Notes under the pieces: generated by a model
Told to the model about the DNA's origin: nothing
The model's database searches: none
What the model saw: the letters and a program-made list of their open reading frames with translations, nothing else
Assembly (NCBI GenBank): GCA_036394195.1
Contig: DASWFO010000295.1
Span: 1 to 25,717, forward strand
Origin: DATJPD01 sp036394195
GTDB taxonomy: Bacteria; Pseudomonadota; Alphaproteobacteria; CACIAM-22H2
DNA: 25,717 nucleotides
Reading direction: 5' to 3'
Part shown: in pieces, positions 1-6,992 of the stretch
How the letters are laid out: each line of letters opens with the position of its first letter
Position numbering within the stretch: the first letter of the stretch is position 1
Made by a program: the position numbers and the translations under genes

Positions 1-923
1 CCCGAGCCCGGGCCGCCACCGCCATGCGGGGTCGAGAACGTCTTGTGCAAGTTGATGTGCATGGCATCGATGCCGAGATCGCCCGGCCGCACCCGGCCGG
101 CGATGGCATTGAAATTGGCGCCGTCGCAGTAGAAGAAGGCACCGACGTCGTGCACGGCGCGCGCGATCTCGACGATGTCGGTCTCGAACAGCCCGCAGGT
201 GTTCGGATTGGTCAGCATAATCGCGGCGACATCGGGACCGAGCTTCGCCTTGAACGCGGCCAGATCGACCCGCCCGCGCGCGTCGGCGGGGATCGCCTCG
301 ACCTCAAAGCCGCAGGCGGCGGCCGTGGCCGGATTGGTCCCGTGCGCCGACTCAGGCACCAGGACCCGTTTGCGCTTCTCGCCGCGCGCCTCGAGCGCGG
401 CGCGGATCGCGACCATGCCGCAGAATTCGCCGTGCGCCCCCGCTCCCGGCGACAGCGCCACGGCAGGCATGCCGGTGAGCGTCTTCAGCCAGTGCGCCAG
501 GCGATCCATCAGCTCGAGGGCGCCCTGCACCGTCTGTTGCGGCTGCAGCGGATGAAGATCGGCAAAGCCCGGCAGGCGCGCCAGCTTCTCGTTGAGCCGC
601 GGGTTGTGCTTCATGGTGCACGAGCCCAGCGGGTACATGCCACTGTCGATCGCGTAATTCTTCTGCGAGAGGCGGGTGAAATGGCGGATCACCTGCGGCT
701 CCGACAGGCCGGGCAGGCCGATCGGGCGGCGGCGCTTCACCCCATTCAGCCGCTCCGCGACCTTGGGCAAATCGGGAAGATCGACGCCCGACCGGCCCGG
801 AACGCCCTGCTCGAAGATCAGCTGCTCTTCCAGCTGCAGGCCGCGATGCCCCGACACGGTCTCGATTTCGGCCGGCGCCGCGCCCGCGGCGGCGCGCGAG
901 ACCCTTCCTTGCGACTGGTCCAT
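1..923 (-). CDS. gcvPB: Glycine dehydrogenase (decarboxylating) subunit 2, 3' end cut by window edge
   Basis: C-terminal half of the split P-protein, the PLP enzyme that decarboxylates glycine and passes the aminomethyl group to lipoyl-GcvH. Visible are the first 307 codons. The PLP-binding motif NLHKTFSTPHGGGG has its Schiff-base lysine at residue 294. Upstream are other family segments, such as YPLGSCTMKHNPR near 97-109 and PESAHGTNPA near 190-199. The family is usually about 480-520 residues, so roughly a third lies left of the window. The ATG at 923 shares one base with the gcvPA stop (TGATG), with a purine-rich ribosome site inside the end of gcvPA, so the two subunits are probably translationally coupled and made 1:1. 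Identification is secure; only the 3' end is unseen. Confidence 0.96.
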   Translation of the reverse strand, partial: MDQSQGRVSRAAAGAAPAEIETVSGHRGLQLEEQLIFEQGVPGRSGVDLPDLPKVAERLNGVKRRRPIGLPGLSEPQVIRHFTRLSQKNYAIDSGMYPLGSCTMKHNPRLNEKLARLPGFADLHPLQPQQTVQGALELMDRLAHWLKTLTGMPAVALSPGAGAHGEFCGMVAIRAALEARGEKRKRVLVPESAHGTNPATAAACGFEVEAIPADARGRVDLAAFKAKLGPDVAAIMLTNPNTCGLFETDIVEIARAVHDVGAFFYCDGANFNAIAGRVRPGDLGIDAMHINLHKTFSTPHGGGGPGS

Positions 924-2266
924 CACAGCACCTCCCGAAGGGCCTGGGCAAAGCGGTCCATGTCGGCCTCGCTGTTGGTCTCGGTTGCCGCGACCAGCAG
1001 CAGGTCGGCGACGTCCGGCCGGTCCGGCCACAGCCGGCTGCCCGGCACGCCGGCGAGCACGCCGCGCTCGACCAGCTTGTCGACGACCGAGGTGGCGGGC
1101 TTTGGCAGGCGCAAGGTGAACTCGTTGAAGAAGGAGTCGTTCAATACCGACACGCCCTTCACCGCCGCGAGCTTCCCGGCGAGCTGAACCGCGCGGGCGT
1201 GGTTCAGCGCCGCCAGCTTGGTGAAGCCGTCTTCACCGAGGAGCGACAGATGGATACAGAACGCCAGCGCGCAGAGCCCGGAGTTGGTGCAGATGTTGGA
1301 CGTCGCCTTCTCGCGGCGGATGTGCTGCTCGCGGGTCGACAAGGTCAGCACCCAGCCGCGGCGGCCGTCGGCATCGATCGTCTCCCCGGCGAGCCGGCCA
1401 GGCATCTGGCGGACGAACTTGTCGCGGGTCGCGAACAGGCCGACATACGGCCCGCCGAAATTGAGGCTGTTGCCGAGCGACTGTCCCTCGGCGGCGACGA
1501 TATCCGCCCCCATGTCGCCCGGCGGCGTCAACACCCCCAGCGACACGATCTCGGTGACGACGACGACCAGCAGCGCGCCGGCCTTCTGCGCCGCGGCGGC
1601 CAGCGCCGAGAAATCCCGGATGTGGCCGAACACCGACGGGTTCTGCACCACCACGCACGCGGTCTCGGCGTCGATCTTGGCGGCGAGGTCCTCGGTGCCC
1701 AGCGCATCCGGCCCGGCGCAGGCGGCGTCGAAGCCGCACCAGCGCGCGTAGTTCTCGATGACCTCGCAATAATGCGGATGCAGCCCGCCGGCGAGGATCG
1801 CCTTTTTGCGCCGTGTGATCCGGTTCGCCATCATCACCGCCTCGGCGGCGGCGGTGGCGCCGTCATACATCGAGGCGTTGGCCACATCCATGCCCGAGAT
1901 CAAGGCGACCTGGGTCTGAAACTCGAACAGCATCTGCAACGTGCCCTGCGCCACCTCCGGCTGATAGGGCGTATACGAGGTGAGGAACTCGCCGCGCTGG
2001 ATCAGATGATCGACGCTCGCCGGCACGTGATGGCGATAGGCGCCGGCGCCGATGAACGAGGCCATCGAGCCGGCGCTGCGGTTCCTGGCCGCGAGTGCTG
2101 CCAAGTCACGCTCGACGTCCATCTCCGTCATGTGGAGCGGCAGGTCGACCGGGCCCTTGAAGCGCGCCGATTCCGGGACGTCGCGATAGAGCGTGTCGAC
2201 GGACGGCGCGCCAATCGCCGCGAGCATGGCCCGGCGGTCGGCCTCGGTGTGCGGCAGATAACGCAT
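923..2266 (-). CDS. gcvPA: Glycine dehydrogenase (decarboxylating) subunit 1
   Basis: N-terminal half of the split P-protein, which forms the decarboxylase with GcvPB in the cytoplasm. The 447-residue length is normal for the family. Recognisable segments are FIGAGAYRHHVP at residues 71-82 and TSYTPYQPEVAQGT at 97-110, both typical of GcvPA. The catalytic lysine is on the partner subunit, as expected. The ATG at 2266 overlaps the gcvH stop by one base (TGATG) and is preceded by GGAGGGG inside the gcvH tail, which supports this start. Third gene of the gcvT-H-PA-PB operon, under the glycine riboswitch at 3868-4080. Many Proteobacteria carry one fused GcvP of about 950 residues; here it is two genes. 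Confidence 0.97.
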   Translation of the reverse strand: MRYLPHTEADRRAMLAAIGAPSVDTLYRDVPESARFKGPVDLPLHMTEMDVERDLAALAARNRSAGSMASFIGAGAYRHHVPASVDHLIQRGEFLTSYTPYQPEVAQGTLQMLFEFQTQVALISGMDVANASMYDGATAAAEAVMMANRITRRKKAILAGGLHPHYCEVIENYARWCGFDAACAGPDALGTEDLAAKIDAETACVVVQNPSVFGHIRDFSALAAAAQKAGALLVVVVTEIVSLGVLTPPGDMGADIVAAEGQSLGNSLNFGGPYVGLFATRDKFVRQMPGRLAGETIDADGRRGWVLTLSTREQHIRREKATSNICTNSGLCALAFCIHLSLLGEDGFTKLAALNHARAVQLAGKLAAVKGVSVLNDSFFNEFTLRLPKPATSVVDKLVERGVLAGVPGSRLWPDRPDVADLLLVAATETNSEADMDRFAQALREVL

Positions 2267-2643
2267 CAGCCGAGCCCCTCCACGTATGCCTTGTAGGCGG
2301 CCTCGTCCATCAGTCCCTTGAGCTCGGCCATATCGGCGGGCTTGAGCTTCAGGAACCAGCCATCGCCGGCCGGCGAGGCGTTGACCAGCGCCGGGTTGTC
2401 GGTCAGCGCGGCGTTGGCCGCGACGACCTCACCCGAGAGCGGCGCGTAGACTTCGCTCGCCGCCTTCACCGATTCGACGACGGCGGCCTCGTCGCCCTTT
2501 TTCAGCGTCTTGCCGGCAGCCGGAAGCTCGACATAGACGATGTCGCCGAGCTGCTGCTGCGCATAATCGGTGATGCCGACGACCGCGACGTCGCCCTCGA
2601 TCCGGATCCACTCATGTTCCTTGGTGAAGCGTGTCTCTGCCAT
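2266..2643 (-). CDS. gcvH: Glycine cleavage system H protein (lipoyl carrier)
   Basis: Small carrier protein whose lipoyl-lysine arm shuttles the aminomethyl group from GcvP to GcvT. From the ATG at 2643 it is 125 residues, the usual size. The lipoylation motif VVESVKAASEVYAP places the modified lysine at residue 60, and the KEHEWIR start is typical of the family. I chose the ATG at 2643 over an in-frame ATG at 2655: GAGAGGGAG lies just upstream of 2643, and the extra four residues (MRGS) are not a family feature. The 2655 start would overlap the gcvT stop by one base and cannot be fully excluded. Second gene of the operon; its stop overlaps the gcvPA start. Confidence 0.96.
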   Translation of the reverse strand: MAETRFTKEHEWIRIEGDVAVVGITDYAQQQLGDIVYVELPAAGKTLKKGDEAAVVESVKAASEVYAPLSGEVVAANAALTDNPALVNASPAGDGWFLKLKPADMAELKGLMDEAAYKAYVEGLG

Positions 2644-2654
2644 GCTCCCTCTCA

Positions 2655-3803
2655 TCAGCCCGTGCCGGGGACGTCCCTGCCTGGGGCCTTGTGATAACGA
2701 TGCGGGACAAACGGTAATTTCACGATTTTGGCCGGACGGTTCTGGCCGCGAACGACCAGGCCGACGGGCGTGCCCTCGGCGGTGGAGCCCGCGGCGACGT
2801 AGCCCATGGCGACCGGCCCGCCGACGCTCGGTCCGTAGCCGCCGCTGGTGATGACGCCGAGCGTGGCGCCGCCGGCGTCGACGATGGCCGTCTGCTCGCG
2901 TGCCGGGGCCGCACCATCGGGCCGAATGCCGACGCGGCGGCGCTGCGTGCCTTCGGCGAGCTGGCGCCGGACGACCGCATCACCGGGAAAGCCGCCGGCC
3001 TCGCGGCGACGTTTGCCGATGACCCAGGCGAGGCCTGCCTCGACCGGCGTGGTCGAGCGATCGATGTCGTGACCGTACAGGCAAAGCCCGGCCTCGAGAC
3101 GCAGGCTGTCGCGGGCGCCGAGGCCGATCGGCTTCACCTCCGGCTGCGACAGCAGCAGGCGCGCCAGCTTCTCGGCCGCCTCCGCCGCGACCGAGAGCTC
3201 GAAGCCGTCCTCGCCGGTATAGCCGGACCGGGTCAGCCAGCACGGAATGCCGCCGATCGAGGCGCGCCCGAAGGTCATGAAGTTCATGGCCACGGCGTCG
3301 GGCGCCAGGCGCGCCATCACCGCGCCGGCTCGCGGCCCCTGCAGCGCCAGGAGCGCGCGATCGGTGAGCTCGCGGATTTCGATGGTACGGCCGATGTGCC
3401 GGCGCAGATGGGCCACGTCCTCGGCCTTGCACGCAGCGTTGACGACCAGGAACAGATGGTCTGGGTCGCCGGCGTTGCTGACCATCAGATCGTCGAGGAT
3501 GCCGCCGGTCTCGTCGGTGAACAGCGTGTAGCGGGTGTGGCCCGCGGCGAGCCCCGTGATGTCGCCGGGGACCAGCGTCTCGAGGGCAGCGGCGGCATCG
3601 GGTCCGGTCAGGGTGACCTGGCCCATGTGCGAGACGTCGAACAATCCCGCGGCGGCGCGGCAATGAAGATGCTCGGCGATGATTCCCGCCGGATATTGGA
3701 CCGGCATGTCGTAGCCGGCGAACGGCACCAGCCTGGCGCCGAGCTCGCGATGCAGCGCGTGCAGCGGCGTGTGCAGGAGTTGGGCGGAATGCGGCTCGGC
3801 CAC
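2655..3803 (-). CDS. gcvT: Aminomethyltransferase (glycine cleavage T protein)
   Basis: Transfers the methylene group from aminomethyl-lipoyl-GcvH to tetrahydrofolate, giving 5,10-methylene-THF and ammonia. At 382 residues it has normal length. Family segments are visible: PFAGYDMPVQYPAG near 27-40, FDVSHMGQ near 55-62, and GGILDDL at 100-106, which carries the conserved folate-site aspartate region. The start codon is GTG at 3803, set by a strong ribosome site (GGAGGA, minus-strand copy of 3811-3816) eight bases upstream. First gene of the operon and directly downstream of the tandem glycine riboswitch, so its leader is the regulatory target. Its stop is 11 bases before the preferred gcvH start. 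Confidence 0.97.
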   Translation of the reverse strand: MAEPHSAQLLHTPLHALHRELGARLVPFAGYDMPVQYPAGIIAEHLHCRAAAGLFDVSHMGQVTLTGPDAAAALETLVPGDITGLAAGHTRYTLFTDETGGILDDLMVSNAGDPDHLFLVVNAACKAEDVAHLRRHIGRTIEIRELTDRALLALQGPRAGAVMARLAPDAVAMNFMTFGRASIGGIPCWLTRSGYTGEDGFELSVAAEAAEKLARLLLSQPEVKPIGLGARDSLRLEAGLCLYGHDIDRSTTPVEAGLAWVIGKRRREAGGFPGDAVVRRQLAEGTQRRRVGIRPDGAAPAREQTAIVDAGGATLGVITSGGYGPSVGGPVAMGYVAAGSTAEGTPVGLVVRGQNRPAKIVKLPFVPHRYHKAPGRDVPGTG

Positions 3804-3827
3804 CGGCAGATCCTCCAGGACGGATTG

Positions 3828-3872
3828 ACGCCGGCCCTCGCACCCGCACTCCGGGTGTCGCGACCGGCGCCC
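3828..3872 (-). promoter_or_regulatory. Nested hairpin after the riboswitch (possible expression platform)
   Basis: Between the second aptamer and the gcvT ribosome site lies an inner perfect stem CACCCG-GAGTG-CGGGTG (3841-3857), enclosed by an outer GCCGG/CCGGC pairing. No T-run follows, so a classical terminator is unlikely. The position suggests a structure whose folding with the aptamer could expose or hide the GGAGGA at 3811-3816. The hairpin is seen; the regulatory role is inferred. Confidence 0.4.
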
Positions 3873-4080
3873 CCTCTGTCCTTGGACCTGAAAGATTCGC
3901 CGCGTGAAGCGGCTTACATCTTCGGTGAGGCCGGCACCTCGTCAGAGATGCTAAAGCCTGCTTTCCAGAGCTCGACTACCGTGCGCGGTCCTTTTGCCTG
4001 AGAGTTTCCGGGGCGGTTGCTCCTTCGGCGCCACCGCGACTCCCGAACCAGGGACTCGCGGCGGTCTCTCCCGCGTATGG
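3868..4080 (-). promoter_or_regulatory. Tandem glycine riboswitch upstream of gcvT
   Basis: Two consecutive glycine aptamers are legible on the minus strand. Aptamer I (about 4076-3979) contains GGGAGAGA, CGCCGAAGGAGCAA and ACTCTCAGGCAAAAGGACCG. Aptamer II (about 3972-3871) contains CTCTGGAAAGCAGG, CACCGAAGATGTAAGCC, CTTTCAGGTCCAAGG and the hallmark GGACAGAGGGG. Order, spacing and short linker match the known glycine riboswitch class, which in most bacteria turns on gcv operons when glycine is high. The leader ends about 65 bases before the gcvT GTG. Boundaries are approximate because I could not run a covariance model. Confidence 0.93.
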
Positions 4081-4087
4081 CAGCGCC

Positions 4088-4116
4088 ACCATGAGCCGGC
4101 GGTTTGAGGTTGTCAA
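4088..4116 (-). promoter_or_regulatory. Putative sigma-70-type promoter of the gcv operon
   Basis: On the minus strand a perfect TTGACA (4116-4111) is followed, after 17 bases, by CATGGT (4093-4088), a weak -10 match of the kind common in alphaproteobacteria. Initiation about seven bases downstream would start the transcript almost exactly at the first riboswitch helix (about 4080), which supports the assignment. Not tested. Confidence 0.55.
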
Positions 4117-4245
4117 TCGGCGCTCAAAGCGCGGTCACAGTTTGGCCGCAAGCCGCGGATAAAATTCGAATACCGCTTGTGGCAAAACGGTGACGAATCT
4201 CCCTGAAGTGGCAACTCAAGAACGACGGGGATCGCGGCACTGGTA

Positions 4246-4722
4246 TCACGCTGGGCAGCCGCCTGAGGCCTGTTGCGGCCTAAGCCAGAGTGAACAAAAT
4301 TGGCCATGCTCAGTTATTTCGAAGATGACACCGGGCAGTAATTTGACTGATGAAGCTGGGCTTCCGCCGCCCTGAATGCGAACCCAGCCCGAGGCCTTGT
4401 CAACATGAACGGGCAGGTATTTGTCGCGGTTGAGCCTCACGGAAACCCCTCGCACGAACGGAACGTCCGAGACAACGAAGAGATCGCCCAAACTGGCTTC
4501 CGGAGGTGATAGCGATGTCTCCAGCCACCGGGTGTACGAACACATACCCCAGACCGAGATGACCCTGCCGGCATCATCAATTTCCAGGTTCAAATCATCC
4601 ACCAGGACTGACGTCAGGCTTCCAGCCGGTGCGGGCTCGGTATCGAATGAATATTCCTCAGGTCGATACACGAGAATGCTATTCGGTGTCCGACTTGTGG
4701 AGCGATCTATTCGAAAGTGCAT
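4246..4722 (-). CDS. Hypothetical protein, lower-GC orphan upstream of the gcv promoter
   Basis: A 158-residue reading frame with ordinary, balanced amino-acid composition, unlike the Arg/Pro/Ala-rich antisense frames around it. I do not recognise the family. It has no signal peptide, no obvious membrane segment and no cysteine motif. It looks like a compact beta-rich cytoplasmic domain, with segments such as LVDDLNLEIDDAGRVISVWG near 41-60 and VRLNRDKYLPVHVDKASGWV near 95-114. The stretch 4115-4720 is visibly less GC-rich than the flanking housekeeping genes, which could mean recent acquisition. It is transcribed in the same direction as the gcv operon but separated from it by the promoter and riboswitch. 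The ribosome site before the ATG at 4722 is weak (AGGGCC), so the start is uncertain. Confidence 0.6.
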   Translation of the reverse strand: MHFRIDRSTSRTPNSILVYRPEEYSFDTEPAPAGSLTSVLVDDLNLEIDDAGRVISVWGMCSYTRWLETSLSPPEASLGDLFVVSDVPFVRGVSVRLNRDKYLPVHVDKASGWVRIQGGGSPASSVKLLPGVIFEITEHGQFCSLWLRPQQASGGCPA

Positions 4723-4765
4723 GTTACGGCCCTGGTTGGGGGAGCGACCGTTGCGTGCGATTGCG

Positions 4766-4812
4766 CCCCCACCTCACCCCACCCCTCTCCGCCCCCGGGG
4801 GCGGAGAGGGAG
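4766..4812. repeat. GC-rich palindromic repeat, copy 1
   Basis: A perfect 28-base palindrome at 4783-4810 (each arm CCCTCTCCGCCCCC or its complement, no loop), preceded by the flank CCCCCACCTCACCCC. The same flank and palindrome recur at 9421-9467 with a few changes. This copy lies 12 bases past the stop of the lipoprotein gene and could act as a transcription-stop or mRNA-end hairpin. It resembles the REP-like CCCTCTCC palindromes known to be dispersed in alphaproteobacterial genomes. Confidence 0.8.
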
Positions 4813-4823
4813 CAAGAGGGAAG

Positions 4824-5378
4824 CTACTGCTCCTTGGCGCTCTCGTTACCGTTCTGGCTCTGGCTCCGATTCCACGCCAGCTCGTCTGGGGTCAGCTGGA
4901 AACCGACCAGGATGCGGTAGGTATCGGCCTTGCTCGGATCGGGCAGCGGCAGCCGGGGCGAGATCTCTTCAACCTTGCCCAGCTGGGTGCGATTGTCGCT
5001 GAACTCGAACCGGATCTTGAAGGGCTCTTTGACCAGAATGTTCTGCTGCGGATCGACGATGGCGACGAAGTACTGGAAATCCGCCAGCCGCGTGCGATCG
5101 GCGGGACCACGCGCCGCCAGCACCGCAATCTGCAGATCGATGTCGACGATGTTTTTGTTGTACTTGCATTGCACCAGGACGTCCTGGATCTGGCCCTCGA
5201 CCATAACGTCAGTCAGGTCGCGCCCGGGCCCGTCGCGAAACCGCGTCACCTTGGCCGCGTCGCTGGGGATGAGGCCGCCGGGACAGGCGGGCTGCGGCTG
5301 GCCGCGGTTGCAGCCGGCCAGAGCCGTCGCAAGAGCCAGGGCGCAGAGCGCGCCGAGGCGGAGCTTTCCCACCCTCAC
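4824..5378 (-). CDS. Putative lipoprotein of unknown function
   Basis: From the GTG at 5378 the protein is 184 residues with a lipoprotein signal: basic MRVGKLRLG, a hydrophobic stretch, and lipobox L20-A21-G22-C23, so Cys23 should be lipidated and the protein exported to the envelope. A further reading frame extends upstream to 5444, but that part overlaps the CDGSH gene and would bury the signal peptide. The GTG overlaps the CDGSH stop by four bases (GTGA), implying translational coupling. The mature part is mixed alpha/beta with no catalytic motif I recognise; segments include VMVEGQIQDVLVQCKYN and FQYFVAIVDPQQNILVKEPF. It ends in a polar Ser/Gln/Asn-rich tail. Function unknown. Confidence 0.78.
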   Translation of the reverse strand: MRVGKLRLGALCALALATALAGCNRGQPQPACPGGLIPSDAAKVTRFRDGPGRDLTDVMVEGQIQDVLVQCKYNKNIVDIDLQIAVLAARGPADRTRLADFQYFVAIVDPQQNILVKEPFKIRFEFSDNRTQLGKVEEISPRLPLPDPSKADTYRILVGFQLTPDELAWNRSQSQNGNESAKEQ

Positions 5379-5632
5379 GGAAGATGCTTGTGCGAGCCGT
5401 CGCAGAAGGGCGTGGCCTTGGTCGCCTTGCAGCCGCAGAACCACAGCTTCTGCGCCGCCGACGCCTTGTACTCCACGGGCTGGAGGCCCGTCCCGGCATG
5501 CGAGCCGTCACAGAACGGCTGTTTGTTGCTGCGCCCGCAAGCGCACCAGAAATAGGTTTTCCCCGGCTCCACATCGATCCCATAGGGGGATTTCTGGGCG
5601 ACCACCGGTTGGGCGGGTATGTTTTCGCTCAT
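5375..5632 (-). CDS. Twin CDGSH iron-sulfur domain protein
   Basis: An 85-residue protein made almost entirely of two CDGSH zinc-finger-like modules, each expected to hold a 2Fe-2S cluster by three Cys and one His. First module: C30, C32, C41, H45 in CACGRSNKQPFCDGSH. Second: C66, C68, C77, H81 in CGCKATKATPFCDGSH. All eight ligands are present. Bacterial twin-CDGSH proteins are small and cytoplasmic, with poorly defined redox or cluster-transfer roles. I prefer the ATG at 5632; an in-frame GTG at 5644 would add MRAI. First gene of a pair with the lipoprotein (4-base overlap) and divergent from ispH, sharing a ~110-base promoter region. ispH also makes a cluster-dependent enzyme. Confidence 0.9.
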   Translation of the reverse strand: MSENIPAQPVVAQKSPYGIDVEPGKTYFWCACGRSNKQPFCDGSHAGTGLQPVEYKASAAQKLWFCGCKATKATPFCDGSHKHLP

Positions 5633-5742
5633 AATTGCTCGCACTTTTGGCGGGGGATTAAGACTTCGCAGGGCTTCCGTCTGCCATCCGTGGGGAGTAG
5701 TTTGGCCCCTTGGATTCGCCCCCGGACTTTAGAGAACCCCTG

Positions 5743-6756
5743 ATGATTCCACAAGATTCCGCGCATGCCACCGCCGACACGATGGACCGGGAGGAGCGCG
5801 GCCGGGACGGCGGCCGCCGCACGGCGCTGGCCGTCGTGCTGGCGGGGCCGCGCGGCTTTTGCGCCGGCGTCGACCGAGCGATCCTGATCGTCGAGCAGGC
5901 GCTGGCGCGGTTCGGCAAGCCGGTCTATGTGCGGCACGAGATCGTCCACAACCGCATCGTGGTCGAGCGGCTGGAGGCCAAAGGCGCCATTTTCGTCGAG
6001 GAGCTCGACGAGATTCCCGACGACGCGACGGTGATCTTCTCCGCGCACGGGGTCCCGAAGGCGGTGCCCGCCGAGGCGGCGCGCCGCAAGCTGTTCTACC
6101 TGGACGCCACCTGCCCGCTGGTGAGCAAGGTGCATGCCGAAGCCGGCAATCACTTCGACGCCGGCCGCCAGATCGTCCTGATCGGCCATGCCGGCCACCC
6201 CGAGGTCGTGGGCACGATGGGTCAGCTGCCGGACGGGGCCGTCCTCCTGGTCGAGAACGTGGACCAGGTGGCGCGGACCCAGCCCGACGATCCCGACAAC
6301 CTGGCGTACATCACCCAGACGACGCTGTCGGTGGACGACACCGTCAGCATCGTCGCGGCGTTGCGGCGGCGCTTCCCGAACATCGTCGGGCCGCGCAAGG
6401 AAGACATCTGCTACGCGACGACCAACCGCCAGGCCGCGGTGAAAGCGATCGCGCCGCAGGTCGATGCCATCCTCGTCGTCGGCGCGCCGAACTCGTCCAA
6501 CTCGATGCGGCTGGTCGAAGTGGCGAAACAAGCGGGGTGCGCCAGGGCCAAGCTGGTGCTGCGCTCTTCCGAGATCGACTGGGCCTTCTTCGACGGCGTG
6601 CAGCGCCTCGGCCTCACCGCCGGCGCCTCCGCACCCGAGGAGCTGGTGCAGGAGATCATCGACAGCTGCCGCGAGCGGTACGACGTTTCGGTCGAGGAGG
6701 TCATTGTCACCGAGGAGCACATCCGGTTCAATCTGCCGCGCGCGGTCACGGATTAG
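5743..6756 (+). CDS. ispH: 4-hydroxy-3-methylbut-2-enyl diphosphate reductase
   Basis: Last enzyme of the MEP isoprenoid pathway, reducing HMBPP to IPP and DMAPP with a 4Fe-4S cluster. The three cluster cysteines are visible in their usual settings: C40 in GPRGFCAGVDRA, C124 in DATCPLVSKVH and C223 in DICYATTNRQ. Other family segments include RHEIVHN near 64-70 and FSAHGVP near 99-105. From the ATG at 5743 it has 337 residues, about 28 more at the N-terminus than E. coli IspH. A TTG at 5710 would lengthen it, and an ATG at 5782 would remove 13 residues. The start is the only doubtful point. It heads a plus-strand series with thrB and rnhA, an order common in alphaproteobacteria. Confidence 0.96.
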   Translation: MIPQDSAHATADTMDREERGRDGGRRTALAVVLAGPRGFCAGVDRAILIVEQALARFGKPVYVRHEIVHNRIVVERLEAKGAIFVEELDEIPDDATVIFSAHGVPKAVPAEAARRKLFYLDATCPLVSKVHAEAGNHFDAGRQIVLIGHAGHPEVVGTMGQLPDGAVLLVENVDQVARTQPDDPDNLAYITQTTLSVDDTVSIVAALRRRFPNIVGPRKEDICYATTNRQAAVKAIAPQVDAILVVGAPNSSNSMRLVEVAKQAGCARAKLVLRSSEIDWAFFDGVQRLGLTAGASAPEELVQEIIDSCRERYDVSVEEVIVTEEHIRFNLPRAVTD

Positions 6757-6791
6757 GGCGGCAGCCGAGCGATGGAATCGTTTTCCCCGAT

Positions 6792-6933
6792 CGTCATTCC
6801 CGCGCAAGCGGGAATCCAGAACTCTAACCACAGAGACACAGAGACACAGAGACAGGAAGAATCTCGTCTGCTCTCTGTGCCTCTGCGTCTCTGTGGTGAA
6901 CATCTCTGGATGCCCGCTTTCGCGGGCATGACG
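6792..6933. repeat. Composite nested inverted repeat, copy 1
   Basis: Outer arms CGTCATTCCCGCGCAAGCGG... (6792-6820) and TCTGGATGCCCGCTTTCGCG... (6904-6933) are inverted, and each is itself a small hairpin (CCCGC-gcaa-GCGGG and GCCCGC-tttc-GCGGGC). Inside are inner arms ACCACAGAGA (6827-6836, within a CACAGAGA-type tandem run) and TCTCTGTGGT (6888-6897). The element sits 35 bases after the ispH stop. Related, more decayed copies are at 9201-9332 and 16041-16197. Translating it gives the familiar spurious peptides of the TETQRHRE and SRLRGND type, found wherever such repeats occur. Confidence 0.85.
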
Positions 6934-6992
6934 AAAGGGAGAGTGGCGCGGCCGGTTCGGATTCGGCTGTAAGGGGCTGAGGCGAACGCGGC

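Noticed and set aside
1199..2296. 365-codon plus-strand open frame opposite gcvPA
   Set aside because: Antisense of gcvPA, His/Arg/Gly-rich, no recognisable domain.
4113..4307. 64-codon minus-strand frame between the gcv promoter and the orphan gene
   Set aside because: Overlaps the better-supported 158-codon gene and the -35 box of the gcv promoter; no ribosome site.
5379..5444. Upstream extension of the lipoprotein reading frame to 5444
   Set aside because: It overlaps the CDGSH gene and would place 22 residues before a clear lipoprotein signal peptide.
6827..6853. CACAGAGA tandem run considered as a CRISPR or microsatellite array
   Set aside because: Only a few short units with no spacers; it is the inner arm of an inverted repeat.
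5629..6903. 424-codon minus-strand open frame opposite ispH, starting in a composite repeat
   Set aside because: The N-terminus is the translated repeat (TETQRHRE type) and the rest is ispH antisense.
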